Assembly: GCF_011046535.1 (NCBI RefSeq)
Contig: NZ_CP049257.1
Span: 1,488,001 to 1,552,000 of the forward strand
Length of the DNA: 64,000 bases
Reading direction: 5' to 3'
Source of the DNA: Nocardioides anomalus
GTDB lineage: Bacteria > Actinomycetota > Actinomycetes > Propionibacteriales > Nocardioidaceae
The notes under the pieces are model-generated. The model ran no database searches. It was not told the DNA's origin and saw nothing but the letters and a program-made list of their open reading frames with translations. A program made the position numbers and the translations under genes. Below, in pieces: positions 32,939 to 43,829 of this stretch (positions within the stretch are counted from its first letter, which is position 1; each line of letters starts with the position of its first letter).

Positions 32939-33165
32939 GCCGACACCGGTCGACGTACGTCGTCGACCCCTGAGCCGACACCGGTCGACGTACGTCGTCG
33001 ACCCCTGAGCCGACACCGGTCGACGTACGTCGTCGACCCCTGAGCCGACACCGGTCGACGTACGTCGTCGACCCCTGAGCCGACACCGGTCGACGTACGT
33101 CGTCGACCCCTGAGCCGACACCGGTCGACGTACGTCGTCGACCCCTGAGCCGACACCGGTCGACG
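32916..33165. repeat. Perfect 35-bp tandem repeat array (six full units)
   Basis: Six identical 35-base units run from 32941 to 33150, each starting CGACACCGGTCGACGTACGT and ending CGACCCCTGAGC. A partial unit on the left (32916-32940) is the 3' end of the DUF6941 gene including its stop; a 15-base partial lies on the right. Each unit contains the palindromes ACCGGT, GTCGAC (twice) and GACGTACGTC. There is no spacer, so this is not a CRISPR array. Complete identity implies recent expansion; copy number probably varies between strains. Confidence 0.95.
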
Positions 33166-33323
33166 GCCCGGGGACCCGCTGGGTGGGACCGGCTGCGCGC
33201 CGATGCGGGTGCGCCCTTGGGTGCGTGGCAGAATGACAGAGCGGCTCTTGACGACAGCGGGTCGTGCCGCGCCCAGAACTCGCTCGCCCCCCGGCCTCCG
33301 GTCCTACGATTGAAGAGGTGTTC
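33166..33323 (+). promoter_or_regulatory. Promoter region of sigA
   Basis: TACGAT at 33305-33310 lies 7 bases before GTG 33318 and fits the leaderless -10 pattern seen across the window. A consensus-like TTGACG at 33248-33253 has no good partner. The 35-bp array ends only about 150 bases upstream of the sigA start, so array length sets the distance to any upstream regulatory site. Confidence 0.35.
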
Positions 33324-34779
<1,456 letters not shown>

Positions 34780-34809
34780 GGCTGGGGCGGACTTCCGGTA
34801 CGCCGCGCC

Positions 34810-35094
34810 GTGGCCAAGCAGGGGGCGACGGTCCTGAGGGTCACGTTGAGCAGTGGCGCCGTCGTCGAGATCCCACACGCCAGCCGGGGTCGAGCGCCGG
34901 CGGAGCGCACCGGCGGATGGGGGCGCACGCCGTTCATCTCCTTCGCGGAGCGGTCCGAGGAGGACCTCGGCTTCCGTGTCGTGAACGGTGCGCTCATCGT
35001 CGATGATCGCGGGGTCGACGTGGAGTGCTTCGCGCCGGGAGCGTGGACGCGGGTGACGAGGGCCCAGGTCGAGTCCGACGACGGGCGCGCCTGA
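34810..35094 (+). CDS. Small hypothetical protein after sigA
   Basis: The 94-residue product begins VAKQGATVLRVTLSSGAVVE and has a beta-rich, hydrophilic composition with one Cys (DVECFAPGAWTRVTR). No membrane helix or motif is seen. It starts 30 bases after the sigA stop on the same strand with no strong ribosome binding site, so it may be co-transcribed. I do not recognise a family. Confidence 0.55.
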   Translation: MAKQGATVLRVTLSSGAVVEIPHASRGRAPAERTGGWGRTPFISFAERSEEDLGFRVVNGALIVDDRGVDVECFAPGAWTRVTRAQVESDDGRA

Positions 35095-35135
35095 CCCCTG
35101 ACCGGGTGGCGAGGTCGGGCCTCACCGTTGTGCGG

Positions 35136-35372
35136 CTACGTCGAGCGGGTCCGCCTCGAGCTCTCCTCGTGGTGCTCCGCGTCCCTGAACCGCTGCTCGG
35201 CCGCCTCGGGGGAGTCGCCGACCGCGTCGGCGACCTCCGCCCAGCTCGCGCCCTCGGACCGCGCCCGGCCGACCGCCTCGTGCAGGCTGTGCTCGGCCTC
35301 GCCGACGGCGGCCACGGCGTACCTCACGTGCACCAGCCGCCTGCGTTTCTCGTCCGTCTCTGCCTTGGTCAC
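35136..35372 (-). CDS. Small acidic helical protein
   Basis: The 78-residue product starts VTKAETDEKRRRLVHVRYAV, is rich in Glu, Arg and Ala, and contains EGASWAEVADAVGDSPEAAEQRF, which looks like a helix-turn-helix-type segment of the kind found in small actinobacterial DNA-binding proteins. GGAGGGAG six bases before GTG 35372 is a strong ribosome binding site that fixes the start. It is convergent with the preceding small gene. Function is unknown; DNA binding is a guess. Confidence 0.7.
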   Translation of the reverse strand: MTKAETDEKRRRLVHVRYAVAAVGEAEHSLHEAVGRARSEGASWAEVADAVGDSPEAAEQRFRDAEHHEESSRRTRST

Positions 35373-35567
35373 GTCGTGCTCCCTCCGGCCCAGCGCCCGA
35401 GCGTGGGGTCCTGCCAGGGTCAACGGCCGGAGCTGGAACGTGTTATCGCGACATGGCTCACACACAGGTCCAGACCGGCCTGACGCCTGCCGCGAGCGGG
35501 GCCTGTAACGCTCCGCCACCCGGGCGACAGACAGGGAGTGCACCGATCCCTCGGAGAAGGAGCACGC

Positions 35568-35963
35568 ATGAACGCCATCCGCACGTACGCCGCCGCCGGT
35601 GTCGCGGCCCTCGCCCTGGGCACCCTCGGGTCCCTCGCGCCGGCCGACGCCGCCTCGCACGCGACCTCCGGGAAGCCCGACAAGACGCCGTGCGCCCAGG
35701 AGCAGAAGCAGGTCGACAAGGCCGAGGACGCCCTCGCCCGGGTGACCGAGGTCTTCGCCCACCAGAAGAGCAAGGTGGAGAAGCTCCAGGACCGGCTCAC
35801 CGACGCCACCACCGACGAGGAGAAGGCGCGCCTCCAGACCCGGCTCGACAAGGCCCTGGCCACGAAGCAGCACGCCAAGAAGGACAAGGCGGCCCAGCGT
35901 CAGCGCCTGGCCCAGGCCGAGCAGCGCCTGGCCGACTGCCAGGCGGAGCAGCAGCCTGCCTGA
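35568..35963 (+). CDS. Secreted coiled-coil protein
   Basis: The 131-residue protein has a signal peptide (YAAAGVAALALGTLGSLAPA, cleavage after ADA-A) and then an almost wholly helical, charged region with heptad-like spacing (VDKAEDALARVTEVFAHQKS, VEKLQDRLTDATTDEEKARL). One Cys lies near each end (TPCAQE, LADCQAE) and could form a disulfide. AAGGAG precedes ATG 35568. A cell-envelope or extracellular structural role is likely; no family is recognised. Confidence 0.75.
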   Translation: MNAIRTYAAAGVAALALGTLGSLAPADAASHATSGKPDKTPCAQEQKQVDKAEDALARVTEVFAHQKSKVEKLQDRLTDATTDEEKARLQTRLDKALATKQHAKKDKAAQRQRLAQAEQRLADCQAEQQPA

Positions 35964-36073
35964 CCCGCGCGCCGGCCTCCGGGCCGGCCGTCGGCACCAC
36001 GGGCCGGCGCCGCCGCCACCACCCACGGCGGCCGCGTCGGCCCGTCGCTCGTCAGCCACCTGCAGACGGACGG

Positions 36074-36112
36074 TTGCATGTCGGCGGAGTCGGTGCAATG
36101 CTGTGGTTGCAC
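36074..36112 (+). promoter_or_regulatory. Promoter and inverted repeat of the SRPBCC-ArsR operon
   Basis: TTGCAT (36074-36079), 17 bases, AATGCT (36097-36102) form a promoter. GTGCAA (36093-36098) and TTGCAC (36107-36112) are an inverted repeat with an eight-base spacer that covers the -10. An ArsR-type repressor encoded second in the operon is the natural candidate to bind it. Confidence 0.6.
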
Positions 36113-36135
36113 GTCCCGACCCGAAGGAGACCACC

Positions 36136-36591
36136 GTGACCGACACCGGCACCGACACCGAGCTCGACCGGATCGAGCGCAGCATCGACATCGACGCACC
36201 CGCCGACCGGGTCTGGGCCCTGGTCCAGCGGCCCGGCTGGTGGATCAACGAGCAGGAGGTCGACGCCAACCCCGAGCTGCGCGAGGAGGACGGGCACACC
36301 GTGCTGGTCCACCCGACGTACGGCGAGTTCCGGCTGCGCACGCTGGAGCAGGACGAGCCGCGCTACGTGGCCTTCCACTGGGTCGACAACGTCGCGCCGG
36401 AGGCCGGGACGACGGTCGAGTTCTGGATCGACGAGCGGCCGGGCGGGGTCACCCTGCGGGTGGTCGAGAGCGGGTTCTCGCGGCTGCGCAAGGACCGGGC
36501 CGCGATCGACCAGCAGATCACGGAGAACACCCACGGCTGGGAGGTCGAGCTCGAGGCCGCCCGCCGGTTCGTGCTGCGGTCCGCCGCGTGA
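36136..36591 (+). CDS. SRPBCC-family protein (AHSA1-like)
   Basis: The 151-residue protein shows ERSIDIDAPADRVWALVQRPGWW at the start, typical of the START/Bet-v1-like fold, and later YVAFHWVDNVAPEAGTTVEFWI and a C-terminal amphipathic helix. It probably binds a hydrophobic ligand in the fold's cavity. GTG 36136 follows AAGGAGA by five bases. It overlaps the ArsR gene by four bases (GTGA), a common actinobacterial SRPBCC-ArsR pair in which the two are co-regulated. Confidence 0.88.
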   Translation: MTDTGTDTELDRIERSIDIDAPADRVWALVQRPGWWINEQEVDANPELREEDGHTVLVHPTYGEFRLRTLEQDEPRYVAFHWVDNVAPEAGTTVEFWIDERPGGVTLRVVESGFSRLRKDRAAIDQQITENTHGWEVELEAARRFVLRSAA

Positions 36592-36908
36592 GCGCGACCG
36601 GTGAGCTGACGCCGGTGTTCGCCGCACTCGGCGACGACACCCGGTGGGCGATCCTCGCCCGGCTGGGCGAGGCGCCCGCATCGGCCTCGGCGCTGGCCCG
36701 TGAGCTGCCGGTCAGCCGGCAGGCCATCGTCAAGCACCTCGAGGTCCTGACCGCGGCCGGCTTGGTGGAGTCCGAGCGGCGGGGTCGTGAGCTGGTGCAC
36801 CGGGCGCTCGGCGGTCGGCTCAGCGACGTGGCGCGCGAGTTGGAGCGGGTGGGCCGGGCCTGGGAGCAGCGCCTGCTGCGGATCAAGAAGCTCGCGGAGA
36901 GGGACTAG
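36588..36908 (+). CDS. ArsR-family helix-turn-helix repressor
   Basis: The 106-residue protein is one winged-helix domain: FAALGDDTRWAILARLGEAP, SASALARELPVSRQAIVKHLEVL (recognition helix) and GLVESERRGRELVHRA (wing). No ELCVC metal site is present, so it is not a metal sensor of the SmtB/ArsR kind. It is the second gene of the SRPBCC operon and probably represses it through the inverted repeat at 36093-36112. Confidence 0.9.
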   Translation: MSATGELTPVFAALGDDTRWAILARLGEAPASASALARELPVSRQAIVKHLEVLTAAGLVESERRGRELVHRALGGRLSDVARELERVGRAWEQRLLRIKKLAERD

Positions 36909-36911
36909 TCC

Positions 36912-37232
36912 TCAGCGGCGGGTACGTCGTACCCGCCGGCGCAGCTGCAGGATGCGCAGGAGTCCGGCGAGCAGACCCAGGAACAGCCCGGCCGCGGCCG
37001 CGATGAGCAGGGCCACGGCCACGGGGACCTGGCCGTCCCAGGCCAGGAACGAGACCGTGGTCTTCCGGGTGTTCTGCGCGATGAAGATGATGAGGAGCAA
37101 CAGCACCAGGCCGAGGCCGACGGTGGCCGCCCAGAAGCCGCTGGTCCGCGAGCCGCGCAACGGGTCGTCCCCGTCCTGGTGCCGCAGCTCTTCCTGGAGC
37201 AGCTCGTCGCGGGCGGCGGAGTCGTCGGTCAT
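36912..37232 (-). CDS. LapA-domain membrane protein
   Basis: The 106-residue protein has two membrane helices (about residues 34-55, FWAATVGLGLVLLLLIIFIA, and 70-93, VAVALLIAAAAGLFLGLLAG) with QNTRKTTVSFLAWDGQVP between them, the signature of the LapA/DUF1049 family. The C-terminus is a basic cluster (RRRVRRTRR) on the cytoplasmic side. In E. coli LapA works in envelope lipopolysaccharide assembly; in actinobacteria the role is unknown. CGGAGGGC before ATG 37232 sets the start. Confidence 0.85.
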   Translation of the reverse strand: MTDDSAARDELLQEELRHQDGDDPLRGSRTSGFWAATVGLGLVLLLLIIFIAQNTRKTTVSFLAWDGQVPVAVALLIAAAAGLFLGLLAGLLRILQLRRRVRRTRR

Positions 37233-37266
37233 GCCCTCCGGTACCCAGCGACCCCGTCCCGACCGG

Positions 37267-38109
37267 CTAGCCGGCAGCGACGAGGACCACAGCAGCCGCG
37301 CAGAGCGCGAGGCCGGCGCCCTGGGTCCGGTGCACCCGCTCGCGCAGCAGCACGGCGGCCAGCACCACGGTGAACGCCGGGTAGAGCGACGTGATGACCG
37401 CGGCCACGCTGAGGTAGCCCTGCTGGGTGGCGGCCTGGAACAGTCCGGTGGCGAGCGCGCCGAGCACGCCGCTGACCGCGCCGCCGAGGGCCCACCGGTT
37501 GCGCGGCACCCAGTCCTGGCGCAGCACCAGCGCGACGACCACGATGACCACGCCGGCCACCAGCTGGTTGAGGGCCAGCGGCAGGTAGCCCGCCTCCTCC
37601 GGGATCTGGCCGAGGGCCGCGAACAACGCACCGAAGCCGAGCCCGGCCAGGACGCCGTCGAGCACGCCCGAGCCGGCCGCCGGGGGAGCGCCGGCCGCCG
37701 TGGCGGCCGGCTCCCTCGACACGAGCCACACGGCCGGCAGGGCGAGCACGACGCCGGTCCAGACGAGCAGCCCGGGTCGCTCGCCGGTCACCACGGCGAC
37801 GGCCACGGGTACGACGACCGCCCCGACTCCCGAGACCGGCGCGACCACCCCCATCCGCCCGGACGACAGCCCGCGGTAGAGGAACGCCGTGCCGAAGCCG
37901 TTGCCGACGCCGGCCAGCGCGCCCCACGCGAAGTCCGACGCGGCGGGGTCACCACCGTCGACGAGGGCGTAGACCAGCACGCACGCCGTACCGGCGACCT
38001 GGGCCATCAGCGAGACCGCCCAGGCCCCGCCGCGCTTGGAGAAGATGCCGCCGTTGAAGTCGCCGAAGCCGTAGGACACCGCGGCCAGCAGCGAGAGCAG
38101 GACCGTCAC
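37267..38109 (-). CDS. EamA/DMT-superfamily transporter
   Basis: The 280-residue protein has about ten hydrophobic helices in two similar halves (first LLSLLAAVSYGFGDFNGGIF, second LDGVLAGLGFGALFAALG), with the EamA-type end AVITSLYPAFTVVLAAVLLRERV and RTQGAGLALCAAAVVLVA. It probably exports a metabolite or takes up a small organic solute; the substrate is unknown. It overlaps the upstream DUF456 gene by four bases, so the two are co-translated. Confidence 0.88.
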   Translation of the reverse strand: MTVLLSLLAAVSYGFGDFNGGIFSKRGGAWAVSLMAQVAGTACVLVYALVDGGDPAASDFAWGALAGVGNGFGTAFLYRGLSSGRMGVVAPVSGVGAVVVPVAVAVVTGERPGLLVWTGVVLALPAVWLVSREPAATAAGAPPAAGSGVLDGVLAGLGFGALFAALGQIPEEAGYLPLALNQLVAGVVIVVVALVLRQDWVPRNRWALGGAVSGVLGALATGLFQAATQQGYLSVAAVITSLYPAFTVVLAAVLLRERVHRTQGAGLALCAAAVVLVAAG

Positions 38110-38582
38110 GTGGCCAGGACCCCCGCCACCCAGACGCAGGTGGCCGCGACGCCGGCGACCAGCTCGATGACGATGCTCAGCCCGACGGCCCGGAGCGCGT
38201 GCTTGGTCGACGGCCACGCCGAGGCCGAGCCGACCCGGCGCAGCTCGGCGAGGTAGACCCCCAGCACGAAGCCGAGGAACAGCCCGAGGACCGGGACCAC
38301 GAAGAAGCCGACGACACCGACCAGCGCCCCGGCCCACTGGGTCGAGGCGGGCACGCCGACCTCCTTGAGCCGCCGGTTGGGTATGAGGTACTTCACGACG
38401 GTGCCGGCCACCAGCAGGGCCGCGACCACGGCGAACACGACCCACGCGGTCGCGCCGCCGACGTACCACGACCAGACCAGCACCCCGCCGAGGATGAGCA
38501 CGGAGCCCGGCAGGATCGGCACGAGGATGCCGACCAGCCCGACCGCGATGGCCAGGGCCACGAGCACCTCGACGCCGTTCAC
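38106..38582 (-). CDS. DUF456 membrane protein
   Basis: The 158-residue protein has several hydrophobic helices with Gly-rich turns: VALAIAVGLVGILVPILPGS at the N-terminus with the conserved PxLPG, and FVVPVLGLFLGFVLGVYLAEL in the middle, both typical of DUF456. Its function is unknown; the glycine-zipper-like content suggests a membrane-embedded role. CAGGCT lies 6 bases before GTG 38582. Confidence 0.88.
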   Translation of the reverse strand: MNGVEVLVALAIAVGLVGILVPILPGSVLILGGVLVWSWYVGGATAWVVFAVVAALLVAGTVVKYLIPNRRLKEVGVPASTQWAGALVGVVGFFVVPVLGLFLGFVLGVYLAELRRVGSASAWPSTKHALRAVGLSIVIELVAGVAATCVWVAGVLAT

Positions 38583-38614
38583 CCGAGGAGCCTGTCACAG
38601 TCCGGGGCAAGCAG

Positions 38615-38646
38615 AAGGCCCCGGATCCTGTCGGATCCGGGGCCTT
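38615..38646 (-). terminator. Hairpin terminator after the DUF7455 gene
   Basis: AAGGCCCCGGATCC (38615-38628) pairs perfectly with GGATCCGGGGCCTT (38633-38646) across a four-base loop. On the minus strand a short T-rich stretch (TTCTGCTT) follows. It lies 25 bases after the DUF7455 stop and separates that gene from DUF456. Confidence 0.8.
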
Positions 38647-38670
38647 GCAAGCCGGTACGGTGCGGGCCGG

Positions 38671-38901
38671 TCAGCGCTCGACGTTGGGCGCGGACGCGGG
38701 CTTGTCGTGGAGCTTGTCCGTCTCGTCGACGAGCGCCACGGCGATCTCCTTGAGCTTGTCACCGTGCTCACGAGCGTGGTGGGCACAGAACAGGAGTTCA
38801 CCGCCGGACTGCAACTCGACTCGGAGGTAGGCCTGGGCCCCGCAACGGTCGCAGCGGTCCGCTGCGGTCAGCGGAGAGCTGGGAGCGACTGCAGTGTTCA
38901 C
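38671..38901 (-). CDS. Small zinc-ribbon-like protein (DUF7455)
   Basis: The 76-residue protein has a Cys-x2-Cys pair (DRCDRCGAQAYLRVEL) and a Cys-x2-His pair (LLFCAHHAREH) that should bind one zinc ion, followed by a charged helical tail (KLKEIAVALVDETDKLHDK). It matches the actinobacterial DUF7455 family, usually found beside the primary sigma factor and parE as here. GAGG six bases before GTG 38901 sets the start. A SigR/SigH-type promoter lies upstream, suggesting oxidative or heat stress induction. Confidence 0.85.
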   Translation of the reverse strand: MNTAVAPSSPLTAADRCDRCGAQAYLRVELQSGGELLFCAHHAREHGDKLKEIAVALVDETDKLHDKPASAPNVER

Positions 38902-39226
38902 GACGGCCTCATTTCTTCATCTGGTGTCGTGGGTTGAACGTAGACAGGGTCTCCAAAGATTCCCCGGCGACGTCAGTTCCCCTCAGACATCCCAATCCAA
39001 CCACGGAAGGTGTTCCCGCCTGCGCGGTGTCCCACTCCCGGACCAAGTGTGTGGTCCAGAAGACCTCGCTGGGGCGAGAACGGTGAAGCCTGGTGCGGTG
39101 GTGCTCGGTTCGCTTGCTGATCCCTGCAGGTTGCTGCTGTGCGGTCACGGTAGACCCGGCCTGCAGGCGAGCCTCCGTGGTGGTTCGGCGTGTCGTAGGT
39201 AGATTCGGTTCCACCACGGTATCCGG
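38902..39226. other. Divergent promoter region between DUF7455 and parE
   Basis: No gene is seen in these 325 bases. On the minus strand GGGAAT (38964-38959), 19 bases and GTT (38939-38937) form a SigR/SigH-type promoter for DUF7455. TACGTT (38941-38936) could also be a housekeeping -10. Toward parE, TAGATT at 39200-39205 is a possible -10. Two copies of the palindrome CCTGCAGG lie at 39123-39130 and 39160-39167. Confidence 0.55.
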
Positions 39227-41320
<2,094 letters not shown>

Positions 41321-41458
41321 CTGGCTCCGCTCGCTCACGGGCTGGAACTCTCGATCCGTCGGCCGGGCGCCGCGCACCGCCGTTCGGCGAGCCCACCTGT
41401 CGTCGAGGTCGTCTTCTCGGGCGGCCGGCGCTGAACGGCCACTCACTACGGTGAACGG

Positions 41459-41887
41459 GTGAGTGCGGACGCCGAGGCCCTGGTCGCCGCCGCGACCGCC
41501 CTGGTCGAGGCGGCCGCCGACGGGGCGGTGCACACCGTGGCCGCCGCGGGGCTCACCGTCGGCGGCCGGGTGGTGACCGGGTTGAACCTCTCGCACTTCA
41601 CCGGCGGCCCGTGCTCGGAGCTGGTGGTGCTGGCCAACGCGGCGGCGGCCGGCGACGGACGACTCGTGCTCGTGGTGGCCGTGGGCAACCGCGGACGCGG
41701 CGTGATCGCGCCGTGCGGTCGGTGCCGGCAGGTGCTGCTGGACCTCCAGCCGGACGTGGCGGTGCTGGTGCCCGACGCGGGCGGCGCAACCCGGGCGGTG
41801 CCGGTCCGCGAGCTGCTGCCGGAGGCCTACGAGTGGCAGGTGCAGCGGGCGCCGGCGGGGGAGCGGCGAGCGGAGCCGACGTCGTGA
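41459..41887 (+). CDS. Cytidine deaminase-fold protein
   Basis: The 142-residue protein has the deaminase zinc motifs, but with FTGGPCSELVVLANAAAAG (C-x-E in place of the usual H/C-A-E) and APCGRCRQVLLDLQPD (P-C-x2-C). It fits the Cdd/blasticidin-deaminase-like branch, in which a Cys is the first ligand. It probably deaminates cytidine or a related base for salvage. TACGGT lies 6 bases before GTG 41459. The acetyltransferase gene overlaps its stop codon. Confidence 0.85.
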   Translation: MSADAEALVAAATALVEAAADGAVHTVAAAGLTVGGRVVTGLNLSHFTGGPCSELVVLANAAAAGDGRLVLVVAVGNRGRGVIAPCGRCRQVLLDLQPDVAVLVPDAGGATRAVPVRELLPEAYEWQVQRAPAGERRAEPTS

Positions 41888-42402
41888 TGGGGACCGTCGG
41901 CAGCGTCACGGTGGCGGACACCGTCGAGCTGTGGCCGGTCTACGACGCGGTCTTCGGCGACCACGCGTCGTACGACGAGTGGCGGGCTGAGGTCTGGGAC
42001 CGGCACGTCGAGCGCGAGGGGTTCCGGCTGGCGCGGGCGCGGCGCGACGGCGAGCTGGTGGGGTTCGCCTACGGCTACACCGGGCAGCGCGGGCAGTGGT
42101 GGACCGACCACGTGGCCGCGGTGCTGGAGCCGGCGGTGGCCGAGGAGTGGCTGGGCGGGCACTTCGAGCTGGTGAGCATCGGGGTGCTGCCGTCGGCGCG
42201 GGGTGCGGGCGTGGGCGGTCGGCTGCTGGAGGCGGTGTGCGCGGGGTTGGCGCAGGAGCGGTGGCTGCTGACGACGACGGCCGATGCGGCGGACCCGGCC
42301 CGGCGGATGTACGCCGCGCACGGGTGGTCGGTGCTGGGGCCGGGGATCGGCCCGGGGACGGTGGTGCTGGGCAGGCTCAACCCTGCTGCGGGTGGTCCGT
42401 GA
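41887..42402 (+). CDS. GNAT-family N-acetyltransferase
   Basis: The 171-residue protein has a GNAT core: RLARARRDGELVGFAYGYTG (strands 2-3), FELVSIGVLPSARGAGVGGRLLEAV with the acetyl-CoA loop, and RRMYAAHGWSVLGPG at the C-terminus. The substrate is unknown. ATG 41887 (or GTG 41884) overlaps the end of the deaminase gene, so they are co-translated. The last 26 bases overlap the end of the convergent lytic transglycosylase gene. Confidence 0.88.
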   Translation: MGTVGSVTVADTVELWPVYDAVFGDHASYDEWRAEVWDRHVEREGFRLARARRDGELVGFAYGYTGQRGQWWTDHVAAVLEPAVAEEWLGGHFELVSIGVLPSARGAGVGGRLLEAVCAGLAQERWLLTTTADAADPARRMYAAHGWSVLGPGIGPGTVVLGRLNPAAGGP

Positions 42403-43303
42403 GCCAGTCCGCGACGGGGACGGGCCGCCGCTGGTCGTAGCCGACCGGAAGGCGCACGTCGCCGCGGGTGGTGAGGTAGTAGACGTCCCAGTGGTAGTAG
42501 CCGAGGTAGGCGCGCGGGTCGCGCTGCATGACCTCGGCCAGGCGGGTGACGCCGCGGACGTAGTGCTCGGAGTTGTTGTAGCGGTAGAGCGCCTGCGCGA
42601 TCTGCCCGCGGCCGCCGCCGTTGTGGGCGAGGTAGCGGGCGGCGGCCAGGATCGCGTCGTGCGGGTCGTCGATGTCGCCGCGCCCCCAGCGGTCCCAGGT
42701 CGAGGGCAGGAACTGCATCGGCCCCTGGGCGCCGGCCACCGAGGTGCCGCGGATCCGGCCCATCGCGGTCTCGACGAGGTTGATGGCGGCGAGGTACTCC
42801 CACTCCACGCCGAAGGTGCGCTCGCCCTGCCGGTAGAAGCGCTGCAGGTCCTCGGCGGGCGACGGCGCCACGATCCGCCAGGCGGGGAGGGTGTCGGACA
42901 GCGTGGTGTGCATCGCCCGGAACTCCCGGCGCGAGGCCACGTTCGCGCGCACGTCGTCGCGCAGCTCCGCCGGTACGCCGCGCAGCACGGCCGCGTCCCA
43001 GCGCGGGTGTGCGCCCAGCTCGCGGTAGGCCAGCTGCTGGGCGCGGGCGGCGCGGACGAGGTCCTTCTCGGACGTCGCGGACGAGCGGACGGCGGGCTCG
43101 GCGGCGGCCAGCGCGGCGGCCGCCTCGGCCGCGGTGTGCGGCCGGCTGACCCGTGCGGCGGACCGGGCCGGCGCGGCGGCGGTCGGCGACGACGACGACG
43201 GCCTGGGGGACGGGCCGGACGCCTCGGCCGGGGACGAGTCGCCGGCGTCGCTGCAGCCGACCAGGGCGAGCACCCCGGTGAGCACGGCGGCGGCGACGCG
43301 CAC
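42377..43303 (-). CDS. Lytic transglycosylase lipoprotein
   Basis: The 308-residue protein has a lipoprotein signal (AAVLTGVLALVGCSDAGD, lipobox Cys at residue 17), a Ser/Pro/Ala-rich linker and a transglycosylase domain (about residues 140-290): EYLAAINLVETAMGRIRG with the catalytic Glu, GAQGPMQFLPSTWDRWG, and ILAAARYLAHNGG. It cleaves peptidoglycan glycan strands at the outer membrane face. It starts 9 bases after the carbonic anhydrase stop, so they are probably one operon. Confidence 0.92.
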   Translation of the reverse strand: MRVAAAVLTGVLALVGCSDAGDSSPAEASGPSPRPSSSSPTAAAPARSAARVSRPHTAAEAAAALAAAEPAVRSSATSEKDLVRAARAQQLAYRELGAHPRWDAAVLRGVPAELRDDVRANVASRREFRAMHTTLSDTLPAWRIVAPSPAEDLQRFYRQGERTFGVEWEYLAAINLVETAMGRIRGTSVAGAQGPMQFLPSTWDRWGRGDIDDPHDAILAAARYLAHNGGGRGQIAQALYRYNNSEHYVRGVTRLAEVMQRDPRAYLGYYHWDVYYLTTRGDVRLPVGYDQRRPVPVADWLTDHPQQG

Positions 43304-43312
43304 GGCGCAGAC

Positions 43313-43807
43313 CTAGAAGAGCTGGTCGAGCAGGCCGGTGTCGACGTCGTACATGAAGCCGCCGACGTGGACGGTGTCCGGGATGAGCGGGTGCGAGCGG
43401 ACCCGGTGCACGTCGTCCTCCAGGGTGCCGATCGGGTCGCCGATGACGCCGAAGGCCTGCCAGGTGGCGTCGACGCCGGCGGACTCGCCGATCTTCTCGC
43501 GCAGCTCGAGCTCGGTGTGCCGGCTCATCGCGCAGCGGGTGTGGGGGATGACGAGGATGCGCTCGACGCCGAGCAGGTGCACGCCGAGGACCAGGGCCTC
43601 GAGCGCGGGGGAGGTGACCCGGCCGCCGGGGTTGCGGAAGATCTTGGCGTCGCCGGCCTTGAGCCCGAGCATGTTGAGGGGGTCGATCCGCGAGTCCATG
43701 CAGGTCACGATGGCCACGCCGGCCCGGGCGATGCCGTCGAAGCCGGCGAGGTCGAAGTGCGCGGCGTACTCGCGGTTGGCGCCGAGGAGGTCGTCGAAGT
43801 CACCCAC
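43313..43807 (-). CDS. Beta-class carbonic anhydrase
   Basis: The 164-residue protein has the zinc ligands of beta-carbonic anhydrases in AIVTCMDSRIDP (Cys with the Asp-Arg dyad) and VIPHTRCAM (His and Cys), with RNPGGRVTS between them. It interconverts CO2 and bicarbonate in the cytoplasm. TACGGT lies 8 bases before GTG 43807. It is short, as in the mycobacterial Rv1284-like group. It is followed by the transglycosylase gene and preceded by p55 on the same strand. Confidence 0.93.
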   Translation of the reverse strand: MGDFDDLLGANREYAAHFDLAGFDGIARAGVAIVTCMDSRIDPLNMLGLKAGDAKIFRNPGGRVTSPALEALVLGVHLLGVERILVIPHTRCAMSRHTELELREKIGESAGVDATWQAFGVIGDPIGTLEDDVHRVRSHPLIPDTVHVGGFMYDVDTGLLDQLF

Positions 43808-43829
43808 GACTCCGAACCGTACCGGCCGA

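Noticed and set aside
32916..33165. CRISPR array
   Set aside because: Units are contiguous and identical with no spacers, no leader and no cas genes nearby.
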